Numbered from the stretch's first letter, positions 44,014 to 53,490 are shown. The stretch is DNA of 64,000 nt from G965240365 sp965240365 (GCA_965240365.1 OZ251218.1:2852001-2916000); one strand, 5' to 3'. Numbers and translations are program-made. The notes: generated from the letters alone by a model not told the origin.

Positions 44014-45173
44014 TGGCCGGCGCCCGCGTCATCCTGGCGCGGCGCGGCCAGCGCGCGCACGGATTCGAGCGTGGAGTCGATATTCATCTCCGGCAGGGCC
44101 AGTTCCAGTTTCTGCATGCGCTTCAGGGTGTCATTGACATTGGCCGCCTGGGTGTCGCGCATGTCAAAGTGATCGTTTAGCCAGCCCTGTATTTGCGTGA
44201 CCGCGCTCTTCAGGTTTTCCGTATCCCGGTTGAACACGGCAAAGCGCGCGTTGGCCAGTTCCAGCTTGATATTGGCGCGCAGGAAGTAGATTTGCTCCGG
44301 CAGCAGGCGCGGCCGGGCGGCCTCTTCTTCCCGGCTGATGATGACCAGGCTTTTCAGTTCCTGCCAGACCGCCCGGAAAAATCCGCGCGCGCCGCCCTCC
44401 GGCGCGGCCTCTGCCGCTGGCCCGGCCCCGGCCCCGGCTTCGGGCTCAGGCTCAGGCTCAGGCAGGGCCGTGTCCCGCAACGGCAAGCGGTCAACCCGTT
44501 CGATCAGATCGGATAAATACAGGCCCAGGCCGCTTAAATCGGCCTGTTCAATGGCGCTCAATCTATCCATATCCGCCTGCAACCCGGCCCGCGCCTGCAT
44601 CGCGCCGGGGATAGCCAGGCCCGCCAGACGTTTATCGGCTGCCGCGAGCGCCGCCAGCGCCCTGCTCACATCCTGCTCCAGGGCCAGCTTGTGGCTGGCC
44701 AGTATCAATAAATGTTCGATCTCGGCCAGGGCATAATCCGTGTTGACGCCGGTCTGTAGCGCGGCCGCCTCGGCGAGCGTGGCGGACAGCGCGGCCTGTT
44801 GCGCCTGCAATTCATCAAGCCGCGCCTGCATCCGGCTGAAATCCGAGAGCGCCGTGTCAAGCCGGGCCTCAAGCCTGCCGAGTTCGGCGATTGCGTCGGC
44901 ATTATCCCCGGCCGCGCCTTTTTCCAGTTTCGATAAGCCCTGGTTCAGGTAAACAAAGACAGCCGCGATAATCAACACGATAAGGGCCGGGAAAATAAAT
45001 TCTGTCTTGAGGCGGCGCTGTGGTCGGCCTTTCGCAGCGCGGGGCCTGATCTCTTGTTTTGCCTTGGCGGCGGGGGCTTTCTCCGTGGCCTTGTCCTCGG
45101 CCGCCTTCTGTTTGGCTGGCTTGTCCTCGGCCTCCGGGCCTGCGCCCGCCTGCTTGTCTGTACCGGTGTTCAT
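44010..45173 (-). CDS. hemX: HemX-like membrane protein of the heme operon
   Basis: 387-residue protein with a highly charged Lys/Ala/Glu-rich cytoplasmic N-terminus and one membrane helix (FPALIVLIIAAVFVYL, about 60-77). A coiled coil follows (ARLDTALSDFSRMQARLDEL), then an alpha-helical domain, PEPEPEPEAGAGAGPAAEA linker and the C-terminal block QIYFLRANIKLELANARFAV. This is the HemX type, formerly misnamed uroporphyrinogen methyltransferase. ATG 45173 has GGAG nine bases upstream; the frame extends to 45215 without a signal. Confidence 0.9.
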   Translation of the reverse strand: MNTGTDKQAGAGPEAEDKPAKQKAAEDKATEKAPAAKAKQEIRPRAAKGRPQRRLKTEFIFPALIVLIIAAVFVYLNQGLSKLEKGAAGDNADAIAELGRLEARLDTALSDFSRMQARLDELQAQQAALSATLAEAAALQTGVNTDYALAEIEHLLILASHKLALEQDVSRALAALAAADKRLAGLAIPGAMQARAGLQADMDRLSAIEQADLSGLGLYLSDLIERVDRLPLRDTALPEPEPEPEAGAGAGPAAEAAPEGGARGFFRAVWQELKSLVIISREEEAARPRLLPEQIYFLRANIKLELANARFAVFNRDTENLKSAVTQIQGWLNDHFDMRDTQAANVNDTLKRMQKLELALPEMNIDSTLESVRALAAPRQDDAGAGQ

Positions 45174-45326
45174 GCGCTTATTCTCCAATGTTAATATGAC
45201 AATTAAATAGGCCATCCCGGCCTATTTAATTATCGCTCAATAAAATCGGGCGCAACTCGCGGAATTGCTTGATTTTATTAAGCTCCGCGGGCTTCGCCCG
45301 CGCCAGCACATCCGTGTGCTGCATTA
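45174..45326. other. hemD-hemX gap with a GC-rich hairpin
   Basis: Within this 153-base gap the stem CCGCGGGC-TTC-GCCCGCG (about 45286-45304) could form a stable hairpin on the hemC-hemD transcript. An AT-rich segment nearer hemX (about 45200-45250) could hold a promoter, but no convincing -35/-10 pair is visible. Confidence 0.35.
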
Positions 45327-46127
45327 TCAACCTGCCATATTATTATTTGCCGGGTTAATAATATTCAGCAGGGCCGCCAGCAGCCCCGGGTCATCCTGGC
45401 TCCGGGCAATCGCGAGGCCGGAGACAAAACCCTGTTGCCGGGCAAGCCGCCTCGCCCTGGCAGACATCAGGATCAAGGGTGTATTAAACAAATAGCGGCG
45501 CTGCTCTGCAAGTGTGAGTTTGACCAGATTTTCAAGGCCGGTATTGCTGGTGACCACGGCCGCGTCGATGGTTTGACCCTGCCACAGCCCTTGCAGATGA
45601 TTTTTTTCATAGCGGGGGAGTCGCCGCCGATAGACGCTGGCATGGCTGACCCTGGCCCCGCGCCGCAGCAGAGTCTCCGCCAGCAGGCCGCGGCCGCCCT
45701 CGCCGCGTATGATCAATACCGCCCGCCCGGCCAGGGAGGCGCGGCCGAGTTCCGGCATGGCCAGCAGGGCCTCGGTGTCGGCCTGGTCAGCGGCGGGCAA
45801 CACGGGCTGGATGCCGTATGCCGCCAGTTCGCCGGCCGTGCCCCGGCCTATGGCGATAACCCCGGTCTGCCCGAGTCTTTCCGGCTCGCGGATGTAATGC
45901 TGAAACGCGGTCGTGACGGCATTGCGGCTGACAAAGATCAGGTATTGATAGGCGCCCGGATTGGCAAAGCGGCGCCGTAGCGCCATTGAATCCGCCAGCG
46001 GTTCAATCTCAATGGTCGGGAAGATAATGGCCTCGCCGTTCTCGGCCCTGATCATGCCTGCCAGTTTGTCGGCCTGTTGTCTTGGCCGTGTCAGCAGGAT
46101 GGTCCTGTTCGATAAACGCCCGCTCAT
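45327..46127 (-). CDS. hemD: Uroporphyrinogen-III synthase
   Basis: Closes and isomerises hydroxymethylbilane to uroporphyrinogen III. The 266-residue protein has the two-domain HemD fold: TILLTRPRQQADKLAGMI at the start, then IFVSRNAVTTAFQHY, VIAIGRGTAGELAAYGI, LIIRGEGGRGLLAETL and VVTSNTGLENLVKL. HemD is poorly conserved overall; position directly after hemC with a 4-base overlap makes the call firm. Confidence 0.93.
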   Translation of the reverse strand: MSGRLSNRTILLTRPRQQADKLAGMIRAENGEAIIFPTIEIEPLADSMALRRRFANPGAYQYLIFVSRNAVTTAFQHYIREPERLGQTGVIAIGRGTAGELAAYGIQPVLPAADQADTEALLAMPELGRASLAGRAVLIIRGEGGRGLLAETLLRRGARVSHASVYRRRLPRYEKNHLQGLWQGQTIDAAVVTSNTGLENLVKLTLAEQRRYLFNTPLILMSARARRLARQQGFVSGLAIARSQDDPGLLAALLNIINPANNNMAG

Positions 46128-47056
46128 GGCGCCGCCCGGTCTCGCAATTCGCCGAGTATCCTGTCCGCCCCGCGGGCCAGCAGTGTTTCTGCCAGCGCGG
46201 CGCCGGTTGCTTCGGCTGCCCGCAACGCGCCCCGGCGTTCGGCCTTGATGAGTTCACTGCCATCGGCCCGCGCCACCAGGCCGGTGAGATGGACCTGATC
46301 CTGTTTGATGATGGCCCGGCCGGCGATGGGCAGCCGGCAACCGCCGTCCAGGCCCCGGTTGAGCGCGCGTTCCGCCTTTACGCACAGCGCCGTGGCCGGA
46401 TCGTTCAGCGGCGCGATTAATTCATCGACCCATGCGTCCCCGGCGCGGCACTCGATACCGATGGCCCCCTGGCCAATGGCCGGCAATAATTGATCGGCCG
46501 GGATCAACTGCCGGATGCGGTCCGATAAACCCAGCCGTTGCAGGCCGGCCGCGGCCAGCACAATGGCGTCATACTCCCGCCGGTCGAGCTTGCTCAGGCG
46601 GGTGCCGACATTGCCGCGCAGATCCTTTAATACCCGCCCCGGCCGTAAGGCGCGCAACTGTGACTGACGGCGCAGGCTTGAAGTCCCGATGACCGCGTCG
46701 TCGGGTACTTCATTAAGCGTGGCATAATGATTCGAGATTAGCGCGTCGCGCGTATCCGCGCGCGCCATGATCACCGGCAGGGCCAGTTTATCCGGCAATT
46801 CCAGCGTGACATCTTTCATTGAATGAACGGCGATATCCGCTGTATGGTCCAGCAGCGCCTGCTCCAGTTCCTTGATAAAGAGTCCCTTACCGCCCGCGAC
46901 CAGCAGCGGCGCGGCCAAAAAACGATCCCCCTCGGTCGTCATGCCGACCAGCTCGATCTTGATGGTTTTATGAGTGGCGATCAGCCTTTGCCGGACATGC
47001 TCCGCCTGCCACAGGGCCAGCGGGCTGTTGCGTGTTGCAATTCTGATTTTTTTCAC
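46124..47056 (-). CDS. hemC: Porphobilinogen deaminase (hydroxymethylbilane synthase)
   Basis: Polymerises four porphobilinogens. The 310-residue protein has IRIATRNSPLALWQAEHV at the N-terminus, HSMKDVTLELP, GTSSLRRQSQLRALRP and LRGNVGTRLSKLD. The dipyrromethane cofactor Cys is in LNRGLDGGCRLPIAG. The start is GTG 47056. It heads the hemCDXY operon and is divergent from gshB across only 48 bases, which must hold both promoters. Confidence 0.96.
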   Translation of the reverse strand: MKKIRIATRNSPLALWQAEHVRQRLIATHKTIKIELVGMTTEGDRFLAAPLLVAGGKGLFIKELEQALLDHTADIAVHSMKDVTLELPDKLALPVIMARADTRDALISNHYATLNEVPDDAVIGTSSLRRQSQLRALRPGRVLKDLRGNVGTRLSKLDRREYDAIVLAAAGLQRLGLSDRIRQLIPADQLLPAIGQGAIGIECRAGDAWVDELIAPLNDPATALCVKAERALNRGLDGGCRLPIAGRAIIKQDQVHLTGLVARADGSELIKAERRGALRAAEATGAALAETLLARGADRILGELRDRAAP

Positions 47057-47104
47057 AATACTTGGGCGCTTTTTTTATAGTAGAAGGGCATAATCAATAG
47101 GACA

Positions 47105-48073
47105 ATGAAACTCGGCATCATCATGGATCCCATCGGCGGGATCAATATCAAAAAGGACAGTTCTTTTGCCATGCTGCTGGCCGCGCAACGGCGGGGCTGG
47201 CAGATTTACTACATGGAGTTGCGGGATCTTTATCTGGACAATGCCGCGCCCGTGGGCCGGATGCGGCGGCTTGAGGTTGAAGATAATCCCGAAAACTGGT
47301 TTTTGCTTGGCGGACAAACGACCGAACCCCTGGAAAGCCTCGATATTCTGTTGATGCGCAAGGACCCGCCGTTTGACCTGGAATATATCTATGCCACTTA
47401 TATCCTTGAACACGCCGAACGCCTGGGCGTCCTGGTCGTCAACCGGCCGGCCGCATTACGCAACGCCAATGAAAAGCTCTTCATCACCCATTTCAGCGAC
47501 TGCATCGCGCCTACGCGGGTCAGCCGTGATATGGATATTCTGTTTGAATTTATACAGCAACAGCAAGCGGCCGTCATCAAGCCGCTGGGCGGCATGGGCG
47601 GGGACAGTATTTACAAGCTCTCGGCCTCGGACCCGAATTGCAGGGTGATCCTGGAAAATATGACACGCGAGAATACCGCCTCTGCCATGGCGCAAAAATA
47701 TCTCCCGGAGGTCAGGGCCGGCGATAAACGTATCCTGCTCATTGACGGTTCCCCCATACCTTATGCGCTGGCGAGAATACCGGCCGAGGGCGAGATCAGG
47801 GCCAACCTGGCGCGCGGCGGCACGGGCCAGGGCGTTGAACTCTCCGCGCGCGACCGTGATATCTGCGCCGCGGTCGGCCCGCGGCTGCGGGAACTGGGCT
47901 TATGGTTTGTTGGCCTGGACGTTATTGGCGATTATCTGACCGAGATCAATGTCACCAGCCCGACCTGTATCCGTGAACTGGATAAATTATACGATATGGA
48001 TATCGGCGGCCGGTTGCTGGATGTGTTGGAGAACTACAGGCAGGCCGGCGGATCCGCTTGCTTGCGGGGATGA
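47105..48073 (+). CDS. gshB: Glutathione synthetase
   Basis: ATP-grasp ligase joining gamma-glutamylcysteine and glycine. The 322-residue protein has KLGIIMDPIGGINIKKDSSF, LLMRKDPPFDLEYIYATY, NEKLFITHFSD, VIKPLGGMGGDSIYK and GLDVIGDYLTEINVTSPTC, all diagnostic of GshB. The length is normal. Divergent from hemC and convergent with uvrA. Confidence 0.96.
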   Translation: MKLGIIMDPIGGINIKKDSSFAMLLAAQRRGWQIYYMELRDLYLDNAAPVGRMRRLEVEDNPENWFLLGGQTTEPLESLDILLMRKDPPFDLEYIYATYILEHAERLGVLVVNRPAALRNANEKLFITHFSDCIAPTRVSRDMDILFEFIQQQQAAVIKPLGGMGGDSIYKLSASDPNCRVILENMTRENTASAMAQKYLPEVRAGDKRILLIDGSPIPYALARIPAEGEIRANLARGGTGQGVELSARDRDICAAVGPRLRELGLWFVGLDVIGDYLTEINVTSPTCIRELDKLYDMDIGGRLLDVLENYRQAGGSACLRG

Positions 48074-48100
48074 CGGCATTGTTCTACAGGACGGTTCCTT

Positions 48101-50959
48101 TTAGCCGCGCCTAGCCCGCGCTTTTGCCCTGGGTCTTTTGAGCAGGGGTTTGAGAAATTGCCCGGTGTAAGATGATTTGTGCCTGGCCAGTTGTTCCGGC
48201 GTGCCCTCGGCGATGATCCGGCCGCCGTTGGTGCCGCCCTCCGGGCCGAGATCCACAATCCAGTCCGCTGTCTTGATCACGTCCAGGTTATGCTCAATGA
48301 TCACAATGGTGTTACCGTGGTCGCGCAGGCGATGCAGGACTTCAAGCAATTGCTGAATATCATGGAAATGCAAACCGGTCGTGGGTTCATCAAGGATATA
48401 CAATGTCTTGCCGGTATCGCGTTTTGAGAGTTCTCTGGAAAGTTTAACCCGTTGCGCCTCGCCGCCGGACAGGGTGGTCGCGTTTTGGCCCAGCTTGATA
48501 TAAGACAGGCCCACGTCCATCAGCGTTTGCAGTTTGCGCGCGATAACCGGGATGGCCGCGAAGAATTCATGCGCGCCTTCAACGCTGAGCCTGAGCGCCT
48601 CATCAATATTCTTGCCCTTATAGCGGATATCCAGCGTCTCCCGGTTGTAGCGCTGGCCGCGGCAAATATCACAAGGCACGTAGATATCCGGCAGGAAGTG
48701 CATCTCGACCTTGATCAGGCCATCGCCCTGGCAGGCCTCGCAACGCCCGCCTTTGACGTTAAAGCTGAAACGACCGGGTTTATAACCGCGCGAACGGGCC
48801 TCCGGGGTGTTGGCATAAAGCTCGCGGATGGGCGTGAATAGACCGGTGTAGGTGGCCGGATTGGACCGCGGCGTGCGGCCGATAGGGCTTTGATCGATAT
48901 CCACCACCTTGTCGAAGTGTGTCAGCCCCTCCGCCGACTCGTATGCCGCCGGGCTTGAGTTGGCGCGGTTTAATTCGCGCGCGGCAAGCCGGTAGAGCGT
49001 ATCGTTGATCAGGGTTGACTTGCCGGAACCGGACACGCCCGTGACACAGGTCATCAGGCCGACCGGCAGGCTCAGATTGACCTGTTTCAGATTATTGCCC
49101 GAGGCCCCCTTGAGTTTCATCAACCGCGCCGAATCACGGGCGATGCGTTTGGCGGGCACCGCGATGCTTTTCTGGCCGGATAAATACTGGCCGGTCAATG
49201 AGCTTTTATTCGCCTTGATCTGGGCGGGCGTGCCTTGCGCCACGACCTTGCCGCCATGCACGCCGGCGCCCGGGCCGATGTCAATCACATGATCGGCCGC
49301 ATACATCGCCTCTTCGTCGTGTTCCACCACGATCACGGTATTGCCCAGATCGCGCAGGTGAAACAGGGTCTTTAACAAACGCTGATTGTCACGCTGATGC
49401 AGGCCAATCGAGGGCTCATCGAGGATGTACATCACCCCGACCAGACCCGCGCCGATCTGGCTGGCCAGACGGATACGCTGGGCCTCGCCGCCCGAGAGGG
49501 TCTCGGCGCTGCGTTCCAGCGTGAGATAATCGAGGCCGACATTCACCAGGAAATTCAAGCGATCATTCACCTCCTTGAGTATCTTGGCGGCGATCCGGCC
49601 GCGCGCGCCGCTCAGTTTTAAGGCCGCAAAAAAGTCCTGCGCCTGGCTGACCGGCATGGCGGTAATGTCCGGCAGGCTGATGTCATTAACCAGCACATGC
49701 CGGGCCGATTCATTCAGGCGCGAGCCCTTGCAGACCGGGCAGGGTTTATGCCCCTGATATTTGGCCAGGTCTTCGCGCACCATGACCGAGTCCGTTTCGA
49801 GGTAGCGCCGTTGCAGGTTGGGGATCACCCCTTCAAACGGATGCTTGCGTATGACCGACCGCTTGCGTTCGCGCAGGTATTCAAATTCAATCTCCTCCTT
49901 GCCGCTGCCATGCAGCAGAATGTCTCTGATTTTTTCCGGCAGCTTCCTGAACGGCGTGTCGATGTCGAATTGATAATGGCCGGCGATCGATTTCAGCATT
50001 TGAAAGTAATAGGCATTGCGCCTGTCCCAGCCCTTGATGGCGCCGCCCGGCAGGCTGAGATCCGGGTTTTGCACTACCCGTTCAGGCGCAAAATATTGAA
50101 TATTGCCCAGGCCATCGCAACGGACGCAGGCGCCGGCCGGGTTATTGAACGAGAACAGGCGCGGTTCCAGCTCAATCAGGCTGTAGCCGCAGTCATGGCA
50201 GGCAAACCGCGATGAGAACAGTTGTGGTTCGGCTTTATTGTCGGCGTCCATCGGCACGATCAGGGCAATGCCGTCCGCCAGACGCAGGGCGGTTTCGAAT
50301 GATTCGCTTAACCTGAGCCGCAGATTTTTCTTTACCCTGAAGCGATCTACGATGACTTCTATAGTGTGCTTTTTGTGCAGTTCCAGCTCCGGCGCCTGGT
50401 CCAGTTCGACAATCTGTCCGTTGATCCGCGCGCGGATAAAGCCTTCGGAGCGCAGGCGATCGATAAGCTGGACATGCTCGCCCTTGCGCCCCTGCACCAC
50501 CGGGGCCAATAACAGCAGACGTTCTTCCCGCTGGCGTTGCAGGACCTGGTCAACCATCTGCGGGATCGTCTGCGCCTCCAGCAGGGTCTGATGCCGCGGG
50601 CAATGTGGCTGCCCGACGCGGGCAAACAGGAGCCGCAGATAATCATAGATTTCGGTGATGGTGCCGACCGTCGAACGCGGATTGTGCGAGGTGGCCTTCT
50701 GCTCTATGGAGATGGCCGGGGAAAGCCCCTCGATATGATCCACATCCGGTTTTTCCATCATGGATAAAAACTGGCGGGCATAGGCCGACAGCGATTCCAC
50801 ATAGCGGCGCTGGCCGTCGGCGTAGATGGTGTCAAACGCCAATGAAGACTTGCCCGACCCGGAGATGCCGGTCACCACGATGAGCTTGTCACGCGGGATG
50901 TCCAGGTCGATATTTTTCAGATTATGGGTCCGCGCCCCGCGGATATGAATGGTGTCCAT
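48101..50959 (-). CDS. uvrA: Excinuclease ABC subunit A
   Basis: DNA-damage sensor of nucleotide excision repair, 952 residues. Two ABC ATPase modules are visible: GISGSGKSSLAFDTIYADGQ near the N-terminus and GVSGSGKSTLINDTLY in the second half. Signatures are LSGGEAQRIRLASQIG and LSGGEAQRVKLSREL, and the zinc fingers CHDCGYSL...CVRCDG and CEACQGDG...CDICRG are present. I could not find a LexA-type CTGT-N8-ACAG box just upstream of 50959. The divergent MFS gene matches a common gammaproteobacterial gene order. Confidence 0.97.
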   Translation of the reverse strand: MDTIHIRGARTHNLKNIDLDIPRDKLIVVTGISGSGKSSLAFDTIYADGQRRYVESLSAYARQFLSMMEKPDVDHIEGLSPAISIEQKATSHNPRSTVGTITEIYDYLRLLFARVGQPHCPRHQTLLEAQTIPQMVDQVLQRQREERLLLLAPVVQGRKGEHVQLIDRLRSEGFIRARINGQIVELDQAPELELHKKHTIEVIVDRFRVKKNLRLRLSESFETALRLADGIALIVPMDADNKAEPQLFSSRFACHDCGYSLIELEPRLFSFNNPAGACVRCDGLGNIQYFAPERVVQNPDLSLPGGAIKGWDRRNAYYFQMLKSIAGHYQFDIDTPFRKLPEKIRDILLHGSGKEEIEFEYLRERKRSVIRKHPFEGVIPNLQRRYLETDSVMVREDLAKYQGHKPCPVCKGSRLNESARHVLVNDISLPDITAMPVSQAQDFFAALKLSGARGRIAAKILKEVNDRLNFLVNVGLDYLTLERSAETLSGGEAQRIRLASQIGAGLVGVMYILDEPSIGLHQRDNQRLLKTLFHLRDLGNTVIVVEHDEEAMYAADHVIDIGPGAGVHGGKVVAQGTPAQIKANKSSLTGQYLSGQKSIAVPAKRIARDSARLMKLKGASGNNLKQVNLSLPVGLMTCVTGVSGSGKSTLINDTLYRLAARELNRANSSPAAYESAEGLTHFDKVVDIDQSPIGRTPRSNPATYTGLFTPIRELYANTPEARSRGYKPGRFSFNVKGGRCEACQGDGLIKVEMHFLPDIYVPCDICRGQRYNRETLDIRYKGKNIDEALRLSVEGAHEFFAAIPVIARKLQTLMDVGLSYIKLGQNATTLSGGEAQRVKLSRELSKRDTGKTLYILDEPTTGLHFHDIQQLLEVLHRLRDHGNTIVIIEHNLDVIKTADWIVDLGPEGGTNGGRIIAEGTPEQLARHKSSYTGQFLKPLLKRPRAKARARRG

Positions 50960-51177
50960 GAATTAATTTCACTATTGGAAAAGCAACCTGCTAATATAAA
51001 TGGTTTTTTGCGAACCCGGAAATAATTATTGCCGGCTTGCGGCCATAGCGGGATATCAGGCCCCGTTTGACCGGTACAATTCAGGGCGCGCCCGCGGGTG
51101 GGGGCAGATGGGCCCGGACTTTTTCGCGGGAATAACGGGTCTGCCAAAGAGTGAATTCCTGCCCCGCCGTCATTTAT

Positions 51178-51320
51178 GGACAGGATGTCCGGTATGCGGC
51201 GTGAGAGCACGCCTACAGGGATTTAGGTGGTAGAGCAGCGTCAGGAACAAGCCGCCGAGGACGCCCGTAGCCGCCCGGCCTGCCTGCTGCAGGCAGGCGA
51301 AAGCCGGAATCCAGGAAGGC
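51178..51320. repeat. Dispersed repeat family B, copy 2
   Basis: Close match to 31079-31200: GGACAGGATGTCCGGTATGC, CACGCCTACAGGGAT, GGTGGTAGAGCAGCGTCAGG, GAGGACGCCCGTAGCCGCCC, ending GGAATCCAGGAAGG. This copy has an extra CCTGCCTGCTGCAGGCAGG palindrome, the same insert seen in some family A hairpins. The remainder of 50960-51426 holds nothing else I can identify. Confidence 0.8.
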
Positions 51321-51426
51321 GCAGCCGGAGTGTTAAATGAATCCCGGCCATCACCGGCAAGCCAGCGGGCCAGAACAAACCCCGCGCCTGCCGGCCTAAT
51401 GACCTCAACCCAAACCAATCTACAAG

Positions 51427-52659
51427 ATGAATGCCAAAGCCCTGTCAGCAGCAGAAAAGCGCGTAGCCCTCTCATTATCATTCGTTTTCTTCCTGCGGAT
51501 GCTGGGCCTGTTTATCCTGTTACCCGTGCTGGCGCTGGCCGGCAGCGCTTATCACGATGCCACGCCACAACTGCTGGGCCTGGCGCTCGGTATTTACGGC
51601 TTGACCCAGGCCGGCTTGCAGATCCCCTTTGGCATGCTTTCCGACCGCTATGGCAGAAAACCGATAATCGTCACGGGCCTGCTCATCTTCATCGCGGGCA
51701 GCCTGCTGGCGGCCCTGTCCGACTCGGTCTATGGCCTGATACTCGGCCGCGCGTTGCAGGGCGCGGGCGCGGTAGCCGCCGCCATCATTGCCCTGGCCGC
51801 CGACCTGACATCCGAACAATCCCGCACCAGGGTCATGGCGCTGATCGGCATCAGCATCGGCCTTGCCTTTTCCATCGCGTTCATACTCGGCCCGCTGCTC
51901 TATGCCACTGTCGGCCTTCCCGGTCTGTTTTATCTGGGCGCGGCCCTGGGCGGTTTGGCCATCCTGATATTATTACTGGCCGTGCCCGCGCCATCCATGC
52001 CGCCGCCCGGGGGCGGGACGGAACCTAAAGCCGGTAGCCACTTACGGGATTTAAAAACGGTATTCATGCACGGCGGCCTGCTACGGCTCAACTACAGCAT
52101 CTTTACCTCGCATCTGATCCTCATGGCCAATTTTGTGGTCGTCCCGGTTGCCTTGCGTGATTTTGCCGGCCTGCAAACGGCTGCACATTGGCAACTTTAT
52201 CTGGCGGTGCTGTTTCTGTCGCTGTTTATCATGGTACCTTTCATCATTCTCAGCGAACGCCGGCATAAAACCAGATTATTCTTTATCCTGAGTATTCTGC
52301 TTATCCTGCTATCACAAGCCGGGCTATGGTTTTTTCATACAGGCTACCTGCTCATCGGCGCCTGGTTAATCCTATTCTTCGGCGCATACAATTACCTTGA
52401 GGCCTTTTTGCCCTCCGAGGTCTCCAAGATAGTGGCGCCCGACAAAAAAGGCGCGGCCCTCGGCCTCTATTCAACCGCGCAATTTATCGGGATATTCATC
52501 GGCGGCCTGGCCGGCGGCGTCTTGCACCAACACTTTGGAATCGGCGCGGTACACCTACTCTGCCTGCTCATGGCATTACTCTGGCTGCTGCTCATCGCCC
52601 TGCCGGTCGGACACCCCGGCGATTGTGAAAACAGGCCGGTCCCGACCGACCGTTATTAA
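51427..52659 (+). CDS. MFS transporter, YajR-like
   Basis: 410-residue major facilitator protein with about twelve helices. Motif A between helices 2 and 3 is GMLSDRYGRKPIIVTG. Others are GRALQGAGAVAAAIIALAAD and, in the second half, GAYNYLEAFLPSEVSK and GAALGLYSTAQFIGIFIGG, as in the drug/proton antiporters next to uvrA in many gammaproteobacteria. It lacks the C-terminal YAM domain of E. coli YajR. Substrate unknown. The ssb gene that usually follows in this gene order is not present. Confidence 0.88.
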   Translation: MNAKALSAAEKRVALSLSFVFFLRMLGLFILLPVLALAGSAYHDATPQLLGLALGIYGLTQAGLQIPFGMLSDRYGRKPIIVTGLLIFIAGSLLAALSDSVYGLILGRALQGAGAVAAAIIALAADLTSEQSRTRVMALIGISIGLAFSIAFILGPLLYATVGLPGLFYLGAALGGLAILILLLAVPAPSMPPPGGGTEPKAGSHLRDLKTVFMHGGLLRLNYSIFTSHLILMANFVVVPVALRDFAGLQTAAHWQLYLAVLFLSLFIMVPFIILSERRHKTRLFFILSILLILLSQAGLWFFHTGYLLIGAWLILFFGAYNYLEAFLPSEVSKIVAPDKKGAALGLYSTAQFIGIFIGGLAGGVLHQHFGIGAVHLLCLLMALLWLLLIALPVGHPGDCENRPVPTDRY

Positions 52660-52688
52660 TCCGGCAATGCAGGTCACGATGTTATAAT

Positions 52689-52985
52689 TTGGCGAAAGCA
52701 CTGAGCCGAAATCGTTTGAAAAAATGCCCTGTTTGTGGCAGTGAATTAAAGAGCAAGCAGGTAGAAAAACTACTCGGAAGCGGCGGAAATACGATCTCTT
52801 TGAAAGTCGCGGCCGAGGTATGCCTTCATTGTGGAGAACGGTTGTACGCGCAAGATGTGGTCAAATCCTTTGTGGAGATTCGAGACAAGCTGGAAAAGAA
52901 GGAATTCAGTCACTTCAAAACACTTGGACAGTCGTTTACGGTTGAACAAAACTGGCCCAACAAAGCCATACGTCCGACCGGTTAA
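52689..52985 (+). CDS. Orphan YgiT/MqsA-type zinc-finger antitoxin-like protein
   Basis: 98-residue protein with the zinc-binding pair CPVCGSEL (residues about 13-20) and CLHCGERLYAQDVV (about 47-60), the hallmark of YgiT-type antitoxin N-terminal domains. A short helical tail follows and there is no helix-turn-helix domain. Family partners are MqsR or DUF4258 toxins encoded directly upstream, but only 29 bases separate it from the MFS gene, so the toxin is absent. The start is TTG 52689. Confidence 0.7.
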   Translation: MAKALSRNRLKKCPVCGSELKSKQVEKLLGSGGNTISLKVAAEVCLHCGERLYAQDVVKSFVEIRDKLEKKEFSHFKTLGQSFTVEQNWPNKAIRPTG

Positions 52986-52997
52986 TCCGTGGATATA

Positions 52998-53314
52998 TAC
53001 CCTCTTCCAGACCAAGACTGATCGGAGTGTTCAGCAATGACAGATGAAGCGAACCATCATGCGAAAATCGCCATGCAGGCGGCCGAGCGCGCGGCGAGAA
53101 AGGTCATTGAACAAGCGCATTGAGACAATACGCCCCGGTGATGCAAGCCCGAATCCCCCCCAAATCACACCCAAATCACCAAGAACTATCCAGATTGCAG
53201 GCCATGTCTGGCCTTCCATACCGGGCAAGAATTTCCCGGCGAAGCCATCATTTATGGCGGGGCCGGTATCACAACGCCGCCATCGCCTGGATTGCCTGTA
53301 TAACCACCCGCCCC
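52998..53314 (+). pseudogene. Decayed copy (A) of the zeta-toxin 3' end and its small downstream ORF
   Basis: Aligns with copy B at 57371-57774. It keeps the last codons of the zeta-type ATPase (RPRLIG...FSND) and then ATG 53037, MTDEANHHAKIAMQAAERAA. The small ORF is stopped early by TGA at 53121, and about 85 bases present in copy B are missing here. Non-coding homology continues through CCAGATTGCAGGCCATG to GATTGCCTGTATAAC. The two copies bracket the LRR-ROC-COR gene. Confidence 0.7.
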
Positions 53315-53316
53315 GG

Positions 53317-53446
53317 TTATCCATTGTGTAATTCGGCGTATGCCAACTTGCATGTGCGGTCAATAGCGACAAAGCGTTGCAGCCCTGCCTGCAGCAGCCA
53401 GGTGGGATAGGACTTGAACTTTTTCTCCGCCGACTTATCGCCTTCG
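53317..53446 (-). pseudogene. Fragment of an IS481-type DDE transposase
   Basis: The minus strand reads VEGDKSAEKKFKSYP, then a non-matching stretch, then QRFVAIDRTCKLAYAELH and a stop. KKFK.YP and FVAIDRT.K.AYAEL are hallmark pieces of the IS481/integrase catalytic domain, but the segment between them carrying the first catalytic Asp is deleted. No terminal inverted repeats were found. It records past transposition next to the LRR-ROC-COR gene. Confidence 0.65.
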
Positions 53447-53450
53447 ACAT

Positions 53451-53490
53451 AACCCCTCAGCTTATAGCTGGGGGTTGTTTAGTTTATAAT
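53451..53490 (+). promoter_or_regulatory. Hairpin and -10 element upstream of the LRR-ROC-COR gene
   Basis: AACCCCTCAGC-TTATA-GCTGGGGGTT (53451-53476) forms a strong stem followed by a T-rich run. It could terminate transcription from the left or be the terminal hairpin of a lost mobile element. A consensus TATAAT at 53485-53490 follows directly, without a good -35, about 90 bases before the gene. Promoter assignment is tentative. Confidence 0.4.

Noticed and set aside
50960..51010. LexA box upstream of uvrA
   Set aside because: No CTGT-N8-ACAG-type palindrome could be found near the start.
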